In this document: positions 27,853 to 35,063 of the stretch, in pieces
Layout of the letters: every line of letters begins with the position of its first letter
How positions within the stretch are numbered: position 1 is the first letter of the stretch
NCBI GenBank assembly: GCA_964428745.1
Contig: CAYRYZ010000011.1
Span: 1-38,942 of the forward strand
Length of the DNA stretch: 38,942 nt
Source of the DNA: GCA-002713455 sp964428745
Lineage (GTDB): Bacteria; Fidelibacterota; Marinisomatia; Marinisomatales; TCS55
Direction of reading: 5' to 3'
Made by a program: the position numbers and the translations under genes
Notes under the pieces: generated by a model
Databases searched by the model: none
What the model was told of the DNA's origin: nothing
The model's input: only the letters and a program-made list of their open reading frames with translations

Positions 27853-28785
27853 TTACTCTACAGTATCGCCACCAAGCAAATCTTCTAGTTTAAACGCTCC
27901 ATCGCGCTCCATTTGTTTTGCAGCTGAAACAATAGATTTTCTTGCTTCATCAACATCACGCTTAGGCACAGCACCCTCAACAGGTTCAAACATAGCCTGT
28001 TTCTTTTTAGGCAAGACGCCAATCACTTTATCTGTAATTGATTGTTCCATGCCTTTTAAAGCCATTGAAACAGCATCTAAATCCACCGCGTTCATAAGAT
28101 CGCGCAGTAAGTTGTCCGGAAAAATTTCAAATATTGATTCAAATGTTATACGATATTTTTTAACCTGCTCTGCAAGCTCAGGGTTATCTTGTTCAAGGTT
28201 TTGCATAAACATTTCTTCCTCTTTAGCATCCATTTCCCCGAGTAAATCAGCTAGATCTTTTCCACCGCCGCGAGAAAAAGCAACAGTTTTAGGAAGTTGT
28301 TTTGATTTTTTTTGTAATTTGTTGGCAATTTGTACAACAGCTTCTAACGGCACATCATCAAGATTTCCTATACTGAGCAACACCTGCCCCTTTTCTTCTT
28401 CGCTGATACGATTTAAGACTAGCATTCTTTTATCGCTCTCAAGTTGAGCAAGAGTAATGGCAATAACGCGGGGTGTTTCACTAGATAACAATGCAACAAG
28501 TTGTTCATCAGTTAAATCAGAAAGGAATGAAAAAGGTTTTTTAGGTTCATCGCTTTCCTCATCTTGCTGAAATTTTTCACTAACAAAGGAAAAATAAAAT
28601 TCTTCCATTACCTGTTTTTTTACAGCAAAGGCAACATTATTAACGCCTCGCATAGCGGCACGTATTTTGCGAATTTCTGTTTGATCTAATTCCTTAACAA
28701 GAGTTAGAGCAAGACTTTCACCTAGAACGGAAAACAGAATTGCTACTTTCTGTAAACCAGATAATTTGTTATAATCTGATATCAT
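27853..28785 (-). CDS. fliG: FliG-like rotor protein, all three domains present
   Basis: FliG is the flagellar switch protein that receives torque from MotA and binds FliF. The 310 residues cover the whole family. The N-terminal domain has LSGLQKVAILFSVLGESLA (8-26), followed by an acidic linker at 73-86. The middle domain runs about 88-165, and the C-terminal domain about 171-300 has NPELAEQ (201-207) and DAVSMALKGMEQSITDK (237-253). The Lys of ALKG is kept, matching a torque-helix charge in E. coli FliG; other charges appear only partly conserved. The middle-domain EHPQR motif, which docks FliM in flagellar FliG, is ETPRV here (103-107). It is the last gene of the operon, after the FliF-like gene. 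No flagellar filament genes lie nearby, so this is probably a non-flagellar FliG. Confidence 0.93.
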   Translation of the reverse strand: MISDYNKLSGLQKVAILFSVLGESLALTLVKELDQTEIRKIRAAMRGVNNVAFAVKKQVMEEFYFSFVSEKFQQDEESDEPKKPFSFLSDLTDEQLVALLSSETPRVIAITLAQLESDKRMLVLNRISEEEKGQVLLSIGNLDDVPLEAVVQIANKLQKKSKQLPKTVAFSRGGGKDLADLLGEMDAKEEEMFMQNLEQDNPELAEQVKKYRITFESIFEIFPDNLLRDLMNAVDLDAVSMALKGMEQSITDKVIGVLPKKKQAMFEPVEGAVPKRDVDEARKSIVSAAKQMERDGAFKLEDLLGGDTVE

Positions 28786-28797
28786 AATAAGTGCCCC

Positions 28798-30255
28798 TTA
28801 TTTCTTCTTCTTCTTTTTCTTCTTGCCATCATCTTCTTCAGGCTCAGGTGTGGGTTCAGGCTCAGGTGGAGCTTCTTCCACAATCCAATCTTTAACAATC
28901 TTTGTTGCAGCTTGCGGTTGACCTACGCTCATTGATACCACAGCTTGCTTCATGTCATTTACTTCACTTTGTAAAACAGCAACATCTTCTTGTGAAGGAG
29001 CAGTCTGAACAGGAGGTGGTTGCACAGTTTGAGTTGTTTGCGTTGTCACACCGTTTCCACTATCTTTTTTTTTGGGGCGAGGTGGATACATCATCCATGG
29101 TGGCATTGGTTGTTTTGGTTTGTTCATTAATACAAAGACTAATACAACTATTAAAACAACAACCAGCGCGGCTAAAACAGATACAAAAATAATCATCCCA
29201 GTATTTCCACTTCTTGGTTGTCTGTCAAGCTCAGATTGTACTTGATCAAGCATTGCTAGTTTTTCTGCAATTTGAGCATCAAGCGTTTCTTTCTCACCAA
29301 GTTTACTTTGAACAGTTGATTGTGCAGCAGTTGCAGCAGAATCTGAAATATCAGCTGTACCTAAAAAGGATTTTAAATTTTGAATTTCTTCATTTAATGC
29401 TTGCAACCGAACCGAGTCTTGCCTGAGCATAGCTTGTCTTTCTTGGTCATAAGACTGGTCTCGCGCAGTGCTTTCCATTTCTGCTAATTTTGATTGAAAA
29501 TATAAACGATCCTCCTGACGACGCTCAGCTTCTGAGTCCTTATAGTTGTCCAATTCTTGTTTCCAATCAACCTCTCCCAATCGTTCACGTTGGCTTTCAA
29601 GGGATTCAAGTTTTTCAGCAATATTTTTAAGTAGAACCTGTTCAGCAGACTTTTCATCCCTTCTTTCTTTAAAGCTAGCTGTCATAATACTAAGAACATC
29701 TCCACGAGCGCGGTTAAACCTAGACGCAACCATTACTACCTGTCTGATATTTTCAATTAGTTCAGGTGCTGCACCTTCTTGAATAATAATGCTGATTTCT
29801 AGATTTTTGACACTGGCCATTGATGGGAGTTTTTCTGTTTTTGTTCTAGAGACCACGTTATCATCTACAGGAGAATCCATTTTAGCTTCATTTTCAACTT
29901 CGGGAGTATTTTCAGCTGTGAAGTCAAATCCGGGGATAGGTAAACCTACACTGCCACTCTTTGGTGTATTGCTATCAAGTAGAAGATTTTCTGCAGAATT
30001 AAGTGATTTAATTGCGCCAGAAGGCGAAAAGGTTGTTTGATTTTCAACAGCACTACTTATTTCCAAATCAACGCTTACATCCACTACATATTTACGATTA
30101 TCGATAACCTTTTCTAAAGCATCTCCAATACGTTTTCTTAAGCTATTTTCAAGCATTAATTTTTGTGCCAGATACCCACTGGATTGCCCAAAGGCAACAC
30201 TAATAATTAGTCCAAATAAAACATATCTAAATAGATTGTTTATTCGTTTTTTCAT
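28798..30255 (-). CDS. Reduced FliF-like ring protein with coiled coil and FliG-binding tail
   Basis: FliF forms the flagellar MS ring. Start ATG 30255 is chosen over 30273, because AAGGGAG lies 5 nt before it. Residue numbers here count from 30273. A signal or anchor helix (about 11-30) ends SVAFGQ. Residues 40-205 resemble the FliF RBM3 domain: YVVDVSVDLE, GLPIPGFDF, the hydrophobic strand LEISIIIQEG and the FNRARGDVLSIMTASF motif. The RBM1 and RBM2 region is missing. A Glu/Gln-rich coiled coil (205-350), absent from normal FliF, leads to a transmembrane helix (359-383). The cytoplasmic tail has ATKIVKDWIVEE (456-467), resembling the FliG-binding end of FliF (VALVIRQW), and ends with an acidic stretch and a run of eight or nine lysines. 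It is followed directly by fliG. Confidence 0.85.
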   Translation of the reverse strand: MKKRINNLFRYVLFGLIISVAFGQSSGYLAQKLMLENSLRKRIGDALEKVIDNRKYVVDVSVDLEISSAVENQTTFSPSGAIKSLNSAENLLLDSNTPKSGSVGLPIPGFDFTAENTPEVENEAKMDSPVDDNVVSRTKTEKLPSMASVKNLEISIIIQEGAAPELIENIRQVVMVASRFNRARGDVLSIMTASFKERRDEKSAEQVLLKNIAEKLESLESQRERLGEVDWKQELDNYKDSEAERRQEDRLYFQSKLAEMESTARDQSYDQERQAMLRQDSVRLQALNEEIQNLKSFLGTADISDSAATAAQSTVQSKLGEKETLDAQIAEKLAMLDQVQSELDRQPRSGNTGMIIFVSVLAALVVVLIVVLVFVLMNKPKQPMPPWMMYPPRPKKKDSGNGVTTQTTQTVQPPPVQTAPSQEDVAVLQSEVNDMKQAVVSMSVGQPQAATKIVKDWIVEEAPPEPEPTPEPEEDDGKKKKKKKK

Positions 30256-30303
30256 AACCACTCCCTTTTTCATATAAATTTTTTTGTTTTTCTCAATTAA
30301 AGC

Positions 30304-31050
30304 TTATCTGTTTGGTGCAAGAAAAGTTATTTCAACTCGACGATTACGGGCTTTTTGTTGAGGATTCGAATTGTATTTTTCTATTAAGTCTTTTGAAATT
30401 ATTTCCGCTGTATTTTTATCTCTTGGAACAAATTCTCCATAACCAACAGCTTGAAGTCTTACAGGATCGATTTTTAGGCCAATTAAAAGTCGAACCACAG
30501 CTGCAGCTCTGGCGCCAGATAATTCCCAGTTACTTGGGTATTTTACGGCTAGAGCTTTAGGTAGTTTGTCGCTATCTGTATGCCCTTCTATTGCAATCAT
30601 ATTGTATGATTCATCTATAGTTGGAACAATTTTCTTTAATATTTCAAGAAATCCTGGTTTTGTTGTAGCTGAGCCCGATTCAAAACTAATATCAGATGAA
30701 ATTCCAATAGTGACACCCTTAGGACTTGTTGTTACTTCCACTGGTTTTTCGCCCGTTTTTGGATCAGCAGCCATTTCTTCAACCATTTTTTTAGCTGCTT
30801 TATGAATATCTCCAAGTGACATGGCTTGATTATCAAGTTTTTGTTTTTTCCCAACAGATTTACCCATACTATCAGCCATATTTTGAAGTTTTACAGGATC
30901 TATAGTAGATATAGCAGCTAATAACACAAAAAAAGCAAATAATAAGGTCATCATATCAGCAAATGTCCCAAACCAGCCCGGTAGCCCTTCTTCGACCGTA
31001 TTCCGACCCTTATTCATATATTTTTTTATTTCTTGTGGTGTAGCAGCCAT
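30304..31050 (-). CDS. motB: MotB-like stator protein with OmpA-type peptidoglycan-binding domain
   Basis: MotB anchors the stator to peptidoglycan and carries the ion-binding aspartate. The 248-residue protein has a short cytoplasmic N terminus and one transmembrane helix, GTFADMMTLLFAFFVLLAAI (28-47). Asp32 sits at the position of the functional aspartate. A periplasmic linker leads to an OmpA/Pal-like domain with IAIEGHTDSDKLP, YPSNWELSGARAAAVV and AVGYGEFVPRDKN, which matches MotB/PomB. It follows motA by 6 nt. OmpA-domain proteins also occur in Tol-Pal systems, but the fused transmembrane Asp identifies a stator. The ion (H+ or Na+) is not decided by the sequence alone. Confidence 0.93.
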   Translation of the reverse strand: MAATPQEIKKYMNKGRNTVEEGLPGWFGTFADMMTLLFAFFVLLAAISTIDPVKLQNMADSMGKSVGKKQKLDNQAMSLGDIHKAAKKMVEEMAADPKTGEKPVEVTTSPKGVTIGISSDISFESGSATTKPGFLEILKKIVPTIDESYNMIAIEGHTDSDKLPKALAVKYPSNWELSGARAAAVVRLLIGLKIDPVRLQAVGYGEFVPRDKNTAEIISKDLIEKYNSNPQQKARNRRVEITFLAPNR

Positions 31051-31056
31051 TAATTT

Positions 31057-31836
31057 TTAGCCTCCACCCTCATCTTTTTTCCACTCTTTAGGTGGTATGA
31101 ATGAGTTCAATTTTTCTCTTACAATTATTGGGTGCTTCTTTTGGTGAATTAATCTGGCTGCCTCTAATTGTAAACTTTGCATTGTGCTTGAAAATGCAAT
31201 ACGTGATTTAACTTTTTCTGCCATAGGTAAGAAAAATAGATTAGCCAAAATTGCACCATATAGTGTGGTAATAAGCGCAGCTGACATTCCGGTACCAAGC
31301 GTATCTGTTCCGCCCTCGCCACCAAAACCAGATAGCATAACAACAAGCCCGATTAGAGTTCCTACCATACCCCACGCAGGCGCCATAGTACCCATTGATT
31401 TAAATAGGCCTGCCTGAGTTCCTTCACGCAACTCTCTATAATCAATTCTTGTATTTAAAATTTCAGATAATTCTTCAAGCGAATAACCATCAATTACCAT
31501 CTGCACACCATCTTTAAAGAAAAACCCTTTAATATTATCAATGTGTTTTTCAAGATCGGCTGTCCCTTTTCGACCAGCCTCGGAGGCCTCAACAGCTTCA
31601 TCAACCAGGCCACCAAGGGAATCAGATGAACCCTTAAAAACAGCCGCCATAGCCGCACCAAGCTGTAATACATCCTTTAATGGGAAGGCAACCGCTACAG
31701 ATGCTAACATGCCTCCAAAAACAATCCCAAAACTTGATGCAGAGCCAAACATACCAAAATCGGGTGTCATCAGGAATATACTTCCTACAATAGCCCCTAA
31801 TCCTAAAATGATTCCTACAAGAGTTGCAATATCCAT
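31057..31836 (-). CDS. motA: MotA-like stator protein
   Basis: MotA surrounds MotB in the 5:2 stator and pushes on FliG. The 259-residue protein matches MotA/PomA along its length: two N-terminal helices (about 1-50), a large cytoplasmic loop with FFFKDGVQMVIDGYSLEEL (105-123), and two C-terminal helices. Key prolines are in GTMAPAWGMVGTLIGLVVML (Pro153) and NLFFLPMAEKVKSR (Pro204), matching Pro173 and Pro222 of E. coli MotA. It is a true MotA relative, clearly different from the ExbB at 16706. The start ATG lies 2 nt after the stop of the barrel gene, so the stator is made together with the envelope proteins. Confidence 0.94.
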   Translation of the reverse strand: MDIATLVGIILGLGAIVGSIFLMTPDFGMFGSASSFGIVFGGMLASVAVAFPLKDVLQLGAAMAAVFKGSSDSLGGLVDEAVEASEAGRKGTADLEKHIDNIKGFFFKDGVQMVIDGYSLEELSEILNTRIDYRELREGTQAGLFKSMGTMAPAWGMVGTLIGLVVMLSGFGGEGGTDTLGTGMSAALITTLYGAILANLFFLPMAEKVKSRIAFSSTMQSLQLEAARLIHQKKHPIIVREKLNSFIPPKEWKKDEGGG

Positions 31837-31838
31837 AC

Positions 31839-33002
31839 CTAATCCTCTATCATACTTGTTGATTTAAGTCGATTTTCATGAAGCGCTTTTAACACATTTC
31901 TTACATCATCATATTCTGGATCCATGCGTAGAGCAAGATTCCAGTTTATAGTCGCNNNNNNNNNNNNNNNNNNNNNNNNNNNNNNNNNNNNNNNNNNNNN
32001 NNNNNNNNNNNNNNNNNNNNNNNNNNNNNNNNNNNNNNNNNNNNNNNNNNNNNNNGAGTCTCTCAATGTATGGACAGCATAATCAGCCATCATTAGAGTA
32101 GTATCAACATCAGCATAATTAATGGAGCCCGGCTGTAACCTTGGACTTGGAGCGGGTCCGCCACCAGGCGTTTTAACGCCTGATCCACGGGCAGCTGCAA
32201 TTTCAAATCCAATTGTAATCCCAGCGTGGCCTTCCCAATAACGATCTTTCCATTTAGGAAGTTTTTCTATGTGGGTGAATCCTAGGTTCAAGCGATAATC
32301 CGAGGTAAGGGGGATGCGGAGTCCCACATTGATGCCATTACCGTCAAATTCACCCACAATGTCAATTCCACCCCATTTTTCTAAATAAGGTGTTTTAAAA
32401 ATAGCGCCAGCAAATACACCAGCATTCATTCCTTCTTGTTTTGTAGAAAGCGTATCAGCTTTAAGGGTATCAATAAGGCCATAGCCACCAGTCCCAAACC
32501 CAATAAAGGCATTTAGGCTATAGTCACCCACGTCTTGTTGACTACTAACAATCCCAAAAAAAGAAAAATCTTTAGGGTCTAATTGAAGACCGTTTGTCGT
32601 ATTATTTTGGAATACAATATCTTGTAATCCAACTGAAAAAGAAATATTGTCTCTGACAAAAACACGTTTTTGTAAATGAAAACCAAACTCTACAGGCGCC
32701 CTATATGTTGAAACTTCAAGATTCGCAATGCTAGTCGTATCACCACCAGTGGCGGTTGAAACGCCAAATGTCCATCCACCTAATTCCATGGTACCGTAAG
32801 CTCCCTTAGCAGTATTAAATGGAGATAGGTTATGTATTTCTGAGGAAAACCCTGCTGTAAATAAATAGGGAGAAGGCCCTAGTGAAGTATAAGGGATTTT
32901 CATCATTGGTCCAGGTCGAAGATATGCAATTCGAGTTGAACCAAACACTAGTGACAATAAAATTATCGTTATAAAGGTTGGTTTAATGAATCTTTTGATC
33001 AT
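31839..33002 (-). CDS. Outer-membrane barrel protein with TPR-like tail, internal assembly gap
   Basis: The N terminus is a signal peptide, ITIILLSLVFGSTRIA. Residues 40-280 alternate in short beta strands rich in Gly and aromatics, such as FTAGFSSEIHNLSPFNTAKG and SVGLQDIVFQNN. A Pro/Gly linker (VKTPGGGPAPSPRLQPG) leads to a helical tail. The tail contains ADYAVHTLRD, then 100 N (31956-32055), then ATINWNLALRMDPEYDDVRN, a TPR-like helix pair. The frame is open on both sides of the gap, but since the N run is a placeholder the missing part may be longer, for example more TPR repeats. It ends 2 nt before motA. It may anchor the motor complex to the outer membrane. Confidence 0.78.
   Translation of the reverse strand: MIKRFIKPTFITIILLSLVFGSTRIAYLRPGPMMKIPYTSLGPSPYLFTAGFSSEIHNLSPFNTAKGAYGTMELGGWTFGVSTATGGDTTSIANLEVSTYRAPVEFGFHLQKRVFVRDNISFSVGLQDIVFQNNTTNGLQLDPKDFSFFGIVSSQQDVGDYSLNAFIGFGTGGYGLIDTLKADTLSTKQEGMNAGVFAGAIFKTPYLEKWGGIDIVGEFDGNGINVGLRIPLTSDYRLNLGFTHIEKLPKWKDRYWEGHAGITIGFEIAAARGSGVKTPGGGPAPSPRLQPGSINYADVDTTLMMADYAVHTLRDXXXXXXXXXXXXXXXXXXXXXXXXXXXXXXXXXXATINWNLALRMDPEYDDVRNVLKALHENRLKSTSMIED
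31956..32055. other. Assembly gap of 100 N inside the barrel/TPR gene
   Basis: Exactly 100 N, a placeholder of unknown true length. It interrupts the helical tail of the barrel gene, close to TPR-like sequence, where repeats could have broken the assembly. Confidence 0.97.
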
Positions 33003-33821
33003 TTATTTTGACCCTTCAGATTTTTTTAATTCCATTTGAGCTAAGCGTACGTATTCACTATCGGGGTGATCGACAACCACATCATTAAATGCTGCAAGAG
33101 CCAACTGTTCTTCACCTCTTTTTCTATGTACTAGACCTTTTTTAACTAGGGCATCATCTATCCTTAGTTTGCCACTTATTGCTATTTGGTTAAGAAGCAT
33201 TAAAGCATTTTCGTAATCAGCAGATTGCTGATATGCATCAGCCATCCAATACAATATATTTTCAGCTGTTTTATCAGGTGCAAGCTCAATATTAACGGAT
33301 GTAAAATAATTTAATGCCATTTTATAGTCTTCTCGTTGATAGGCAAAAACCCCGGACATATAGTTTGCTCTATCAAACTTTTTTGGTGCTGGCTTATGAT
33401 TTATTTCAGTAATAATAGCTTTTTTTATTGGCAAATCATTAGAGACAGATACTTCCTGTGTTGAGATTGAAATTGCAGCTAAGGCTTCCCGCAAGTCTCT
33501 GTTTTCTTTCTTTAAAGATCCCAATTCAGCATGAAAAGAAGATTCCAATTCAGTTATACGATCATTAATATGATTTAATGTAGTTAACAGCTCTTTACTT
33601 GATGCCATGTATACGGATCCGCTCTCTATCTTTTTGATTTTAAAAGTTTTTTCCTTTGATGTTTTTGATATCACCCTTGAATATGACTCGGTTCCTTTTT
33701 CTGGCTCTATAACAATGCCAAGATCAAGAAAAAAGATCTCAGAAAGGGGAGTCTCTTGAGCACTTACTGAAACAACAAAAATAAAAAGAGCAAAACCCTT
33801 GAATATAGATTTAAAGAACAC
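33003..33821 (-). CDS. Periplasmic coiled-coil TPR protein (CpoB/YbgF-like architecture)
   Basis: The 272-residue protein has a signal peptide FALFIFVVSVSAQ and a short beta-rich segment. A heptad-type coiled coil follows (about 77-113; LLTTLNHINDRITELESSFH onward). At least three TPR-like helix pairs come next: YMSGVFAYQREDYKMALNYF, ILYWMADAYQQSADYENALM and LVHRKRGEEQLALAAFNDVV. This order is that of CpoB/YbgF, the periplasmic partner of the Tol system. Here it is encoded between the transthyretin-like protein (1-nt overlap) and the barrel gene, so it more likely serves the MotAB/FliF/FliG assembly. The specific role is inference. Confidence 0.82.
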   Translation of the reverse strand: MFFKSIFKGFALFIFVVSVSAQETPLSEIFFLDLGIVIEPEKGTESYSRVISKTSKEKTFKIKKIESGSVYMASSKELLTTLNHINDRITELESSFHAELGSLKKENRDLREALAAISISTQEVSVSNDLPIKKAIITEINHKPAPKKFDRANYMSGVFAYQREDYKMALNYFTSVNIELAPDKTAENILYWMADAYQQSADYENALMLLNQIAISGKLRIDDALVKKGLVHRKRGEEQLALAAFNDVVVDHPDSEYVRLAQMELKKSEGSK

Positions 33822-34978
33822 TATTCGTATTCCTCCCAGTCTATGACATAAGAGTATCCAATAAATGATCCAAAATCATGTGGAACATATAATTCAAAAC
33901 TTCCAGTTGAACCTGGCAATAAAGTGGAGTCGGTTGTTATCCCTGAATCAAAAGTATGATACCCCCCTCTTATAAAAGTGGTAAGTGTTTTTGTTTCTCC
34001 ACTCCAATTTTTTCGAAATACAAAATCAACTTTAACAAAATCTGATCTTCGACCACCAATATTTTTTATTTCGCCATTAAATATAATATTACCTTGTGCA
34101 TCTTTCTTTTCAGTTATATTGCCCATTAATACACAATTGGCTGAATATTTTGTTGACCCACCTCGTTCTGCTGAAGTGTATTGTGGCTCTGCTAGCTTTG
34201 GCATAGGTGGGGGTGTATAGCTATCACGGACTTGTTCGGGCACATATTCTGCCTGCTCTTCTGTGACAATATTATCTATGATTCTTACAACATCTTCTCG
34301 ATTAATAATCAAGTAACCAACTAGCGTTTCTACTTTAATCGATTCCTCATCTTGATAAACAACTTTCCCAAAAACTGTAGACCCATTTTTCATAATGATT
34401 TCTTTTGAATATATGGATAATGGATTAACCCACATTTTACTTAGCGCTTTTAAATTTTCGAGCTCTTCATTAAGATATTTGAGCTCCGCAGTCATTTTTT
34501 TTATTTCAAAACTAAGTTCATTTAAAATATAATCTTTTCCTGGATCTGGAGTAAACTCGGTGCTTTCCTCAGTTGGAGGTGTGGCTGTAGGCTCAGACGC
34601 CTCAGTCTTGGAGACATCTGCACTGATATTAGCTTCTTTTTTTGCTAGACTTAAATCACCTAGTTTTACGTTTTTCTCAGAAACGTCAACATCAGTATTC
34701 AGTTTACCCAAATCTCCAGCATCAATCTCAATATTATATTTACCAGGGCTTACCTTTTTAAATTTAAAAGCACCACGTTTACTAGTTTCTGTGCGTTGCG
34801 ATTCCGTACCATCCTCAATTAACAGAAGTACAGTTGTACCACCCACCTTCTCTCCAGAAACGTCTAATACAGTACCTGAAATATTTCGCGGCTTTTGCCC
34901 AACAAGGACTGTTGCAAGTGCAAAAAGCACAAACATCACCCTTGTGAATGATTTATTCAATATAACTTTTTTTGCCAT
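33821..34978 (-). CDS. Periplasmic protein with transthyretin-like domain, coiled coil and C-terminal beta domain
   Basis: This is the first gene of the rotor operon. ATG 34978 is chosen over 35023, because GAGG lies 9 nt upstream and the first residues then form a clean signal peptide ending FALATVLVGQ. Residues about 30-90 form a carboxypeptidase-regulatory (transthyretin-like) domain: ISGTVLDVSGEKVGGTTVLL and KRGAFKFKKVSPGKYNIEI. A Thr/Glu linker precedes a short coiled coil (LNELSFEIKKMTAELKYLNE) and a small beta domain IIMKNGSTVFGKVVYQDEES. The last 110 residues (NGEIKNIGGRRSDFVKVDF onward) resemble FxLYD-type domains. Such parts usually serve as extracytoplasmic adaptors. The protein overlaps the next gene by 1 nt. 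Confidence 0.8.
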   Translation of the reverse strand: MAKKVILNKSFTRVMFVLFALATVLVGQKPRNISGTVLDVSGEKVGGTTVLLLIEDGTESQRTETSKRGAFKFKKVSPGKYNIEIDAGDLGKLNTDVDVSEKNVKLGDLSLAKKEANISADVSKTEASEPTATPPTEESTEFTPDPGKDYILNELSFEIKKMTAELKYLNEELENLKALSKMWVNPLSIYSKEIIMKNGSTVFGKVVYQDEESIKVETLVGYLIINREDVVRIIDNIVTEEQAEYVPEQVRDSYTPPPMPKLAEPQYTSAERGGSTKYSANCVLMGNITEKKDAQGNIIFNGEIKNIGGRRSDFVKVDFVFRKNWSGETKTLTTFIRGGYHTFDSGITTDSTLLPGSTGSFELYVPHDFGSFIGYSYVIDWEEYE

Positions 34979-35006
34979 TTTATCTTTACCTCGGATTGTG
35001 TGGCAC

Positions 35007-35026
35007 CTAATGAGTATAGTCATTAG
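35007..35026. promoter_or_regulatory. Perfect inverted repeat in the leader of the rotor operon
   Basis: CTAATGA and TCATTAG face each other around the 6-nt spacer GTATAG. The dyad lies just downstream of the predicted transcription start and 29 nt before the chosen ATG at 34978. It could be an operator or a small RNA hairpin. A 7-bp arm is short, so chance is possible. Confidence 0.4.
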
Positions 35027-35034
35027 ATGGCGAT

Positions 35035-35063
35035 AGTTTAACCATGCTCTATGGTTGAATCAA
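35035..35063 (-). promoter_or_regulatory. Predicted sigma-70-like promoter of the rotor operon, with dyad in the spacer
   Basis: On the minus strand TTGATT (35063-35058) is followed after 17 nt by TAAACT (35040-35035), a fair -35/-10 pair. The spacer holds the inverted repeat AACCAT-N5-ATGGTT (35040-35056), where a repressor could sit. TTAACCATGC occurs here (35038-35047) and again near 35099. This is a pattern match only, with no transcript evidence. Confidence 0.35.

Noticed and set aside
28800..28830. AAG/AAA repeat at the end of the FliF-like gene as a microsatellite
   Set aside because: It encodes the in-frame poly-lysine tail and is too short to call a separate repeat.
31057..31836. 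Calling the MotA-like protein TolQ or ExbB because of the CpoB-like and OmpA-domain neighbours
   Set aside because: Length, the DGYSLEEL loop, the two functional prolines and the MotB partner with a fused OmpA domain all fit MotA, and FliG is encoded in the same operon.
27853..31836. An ordinary flagellar operon
   Set aside because: No rod, hook, export, FliM or FliN gene is present, FliF lacks its usual ring modules, and the operon partners are envelope proteins. A flagellar locus elsewhere in the genome cannot be excluded.
27853..31836. A Zorya-type anti-phage system, which also uses MotAB-like proteins
   Set aside because: There is no ZorC/ZorD helicase or nuclease, and FliF/FliG and outer-membrane partners do not belong to Zorya.
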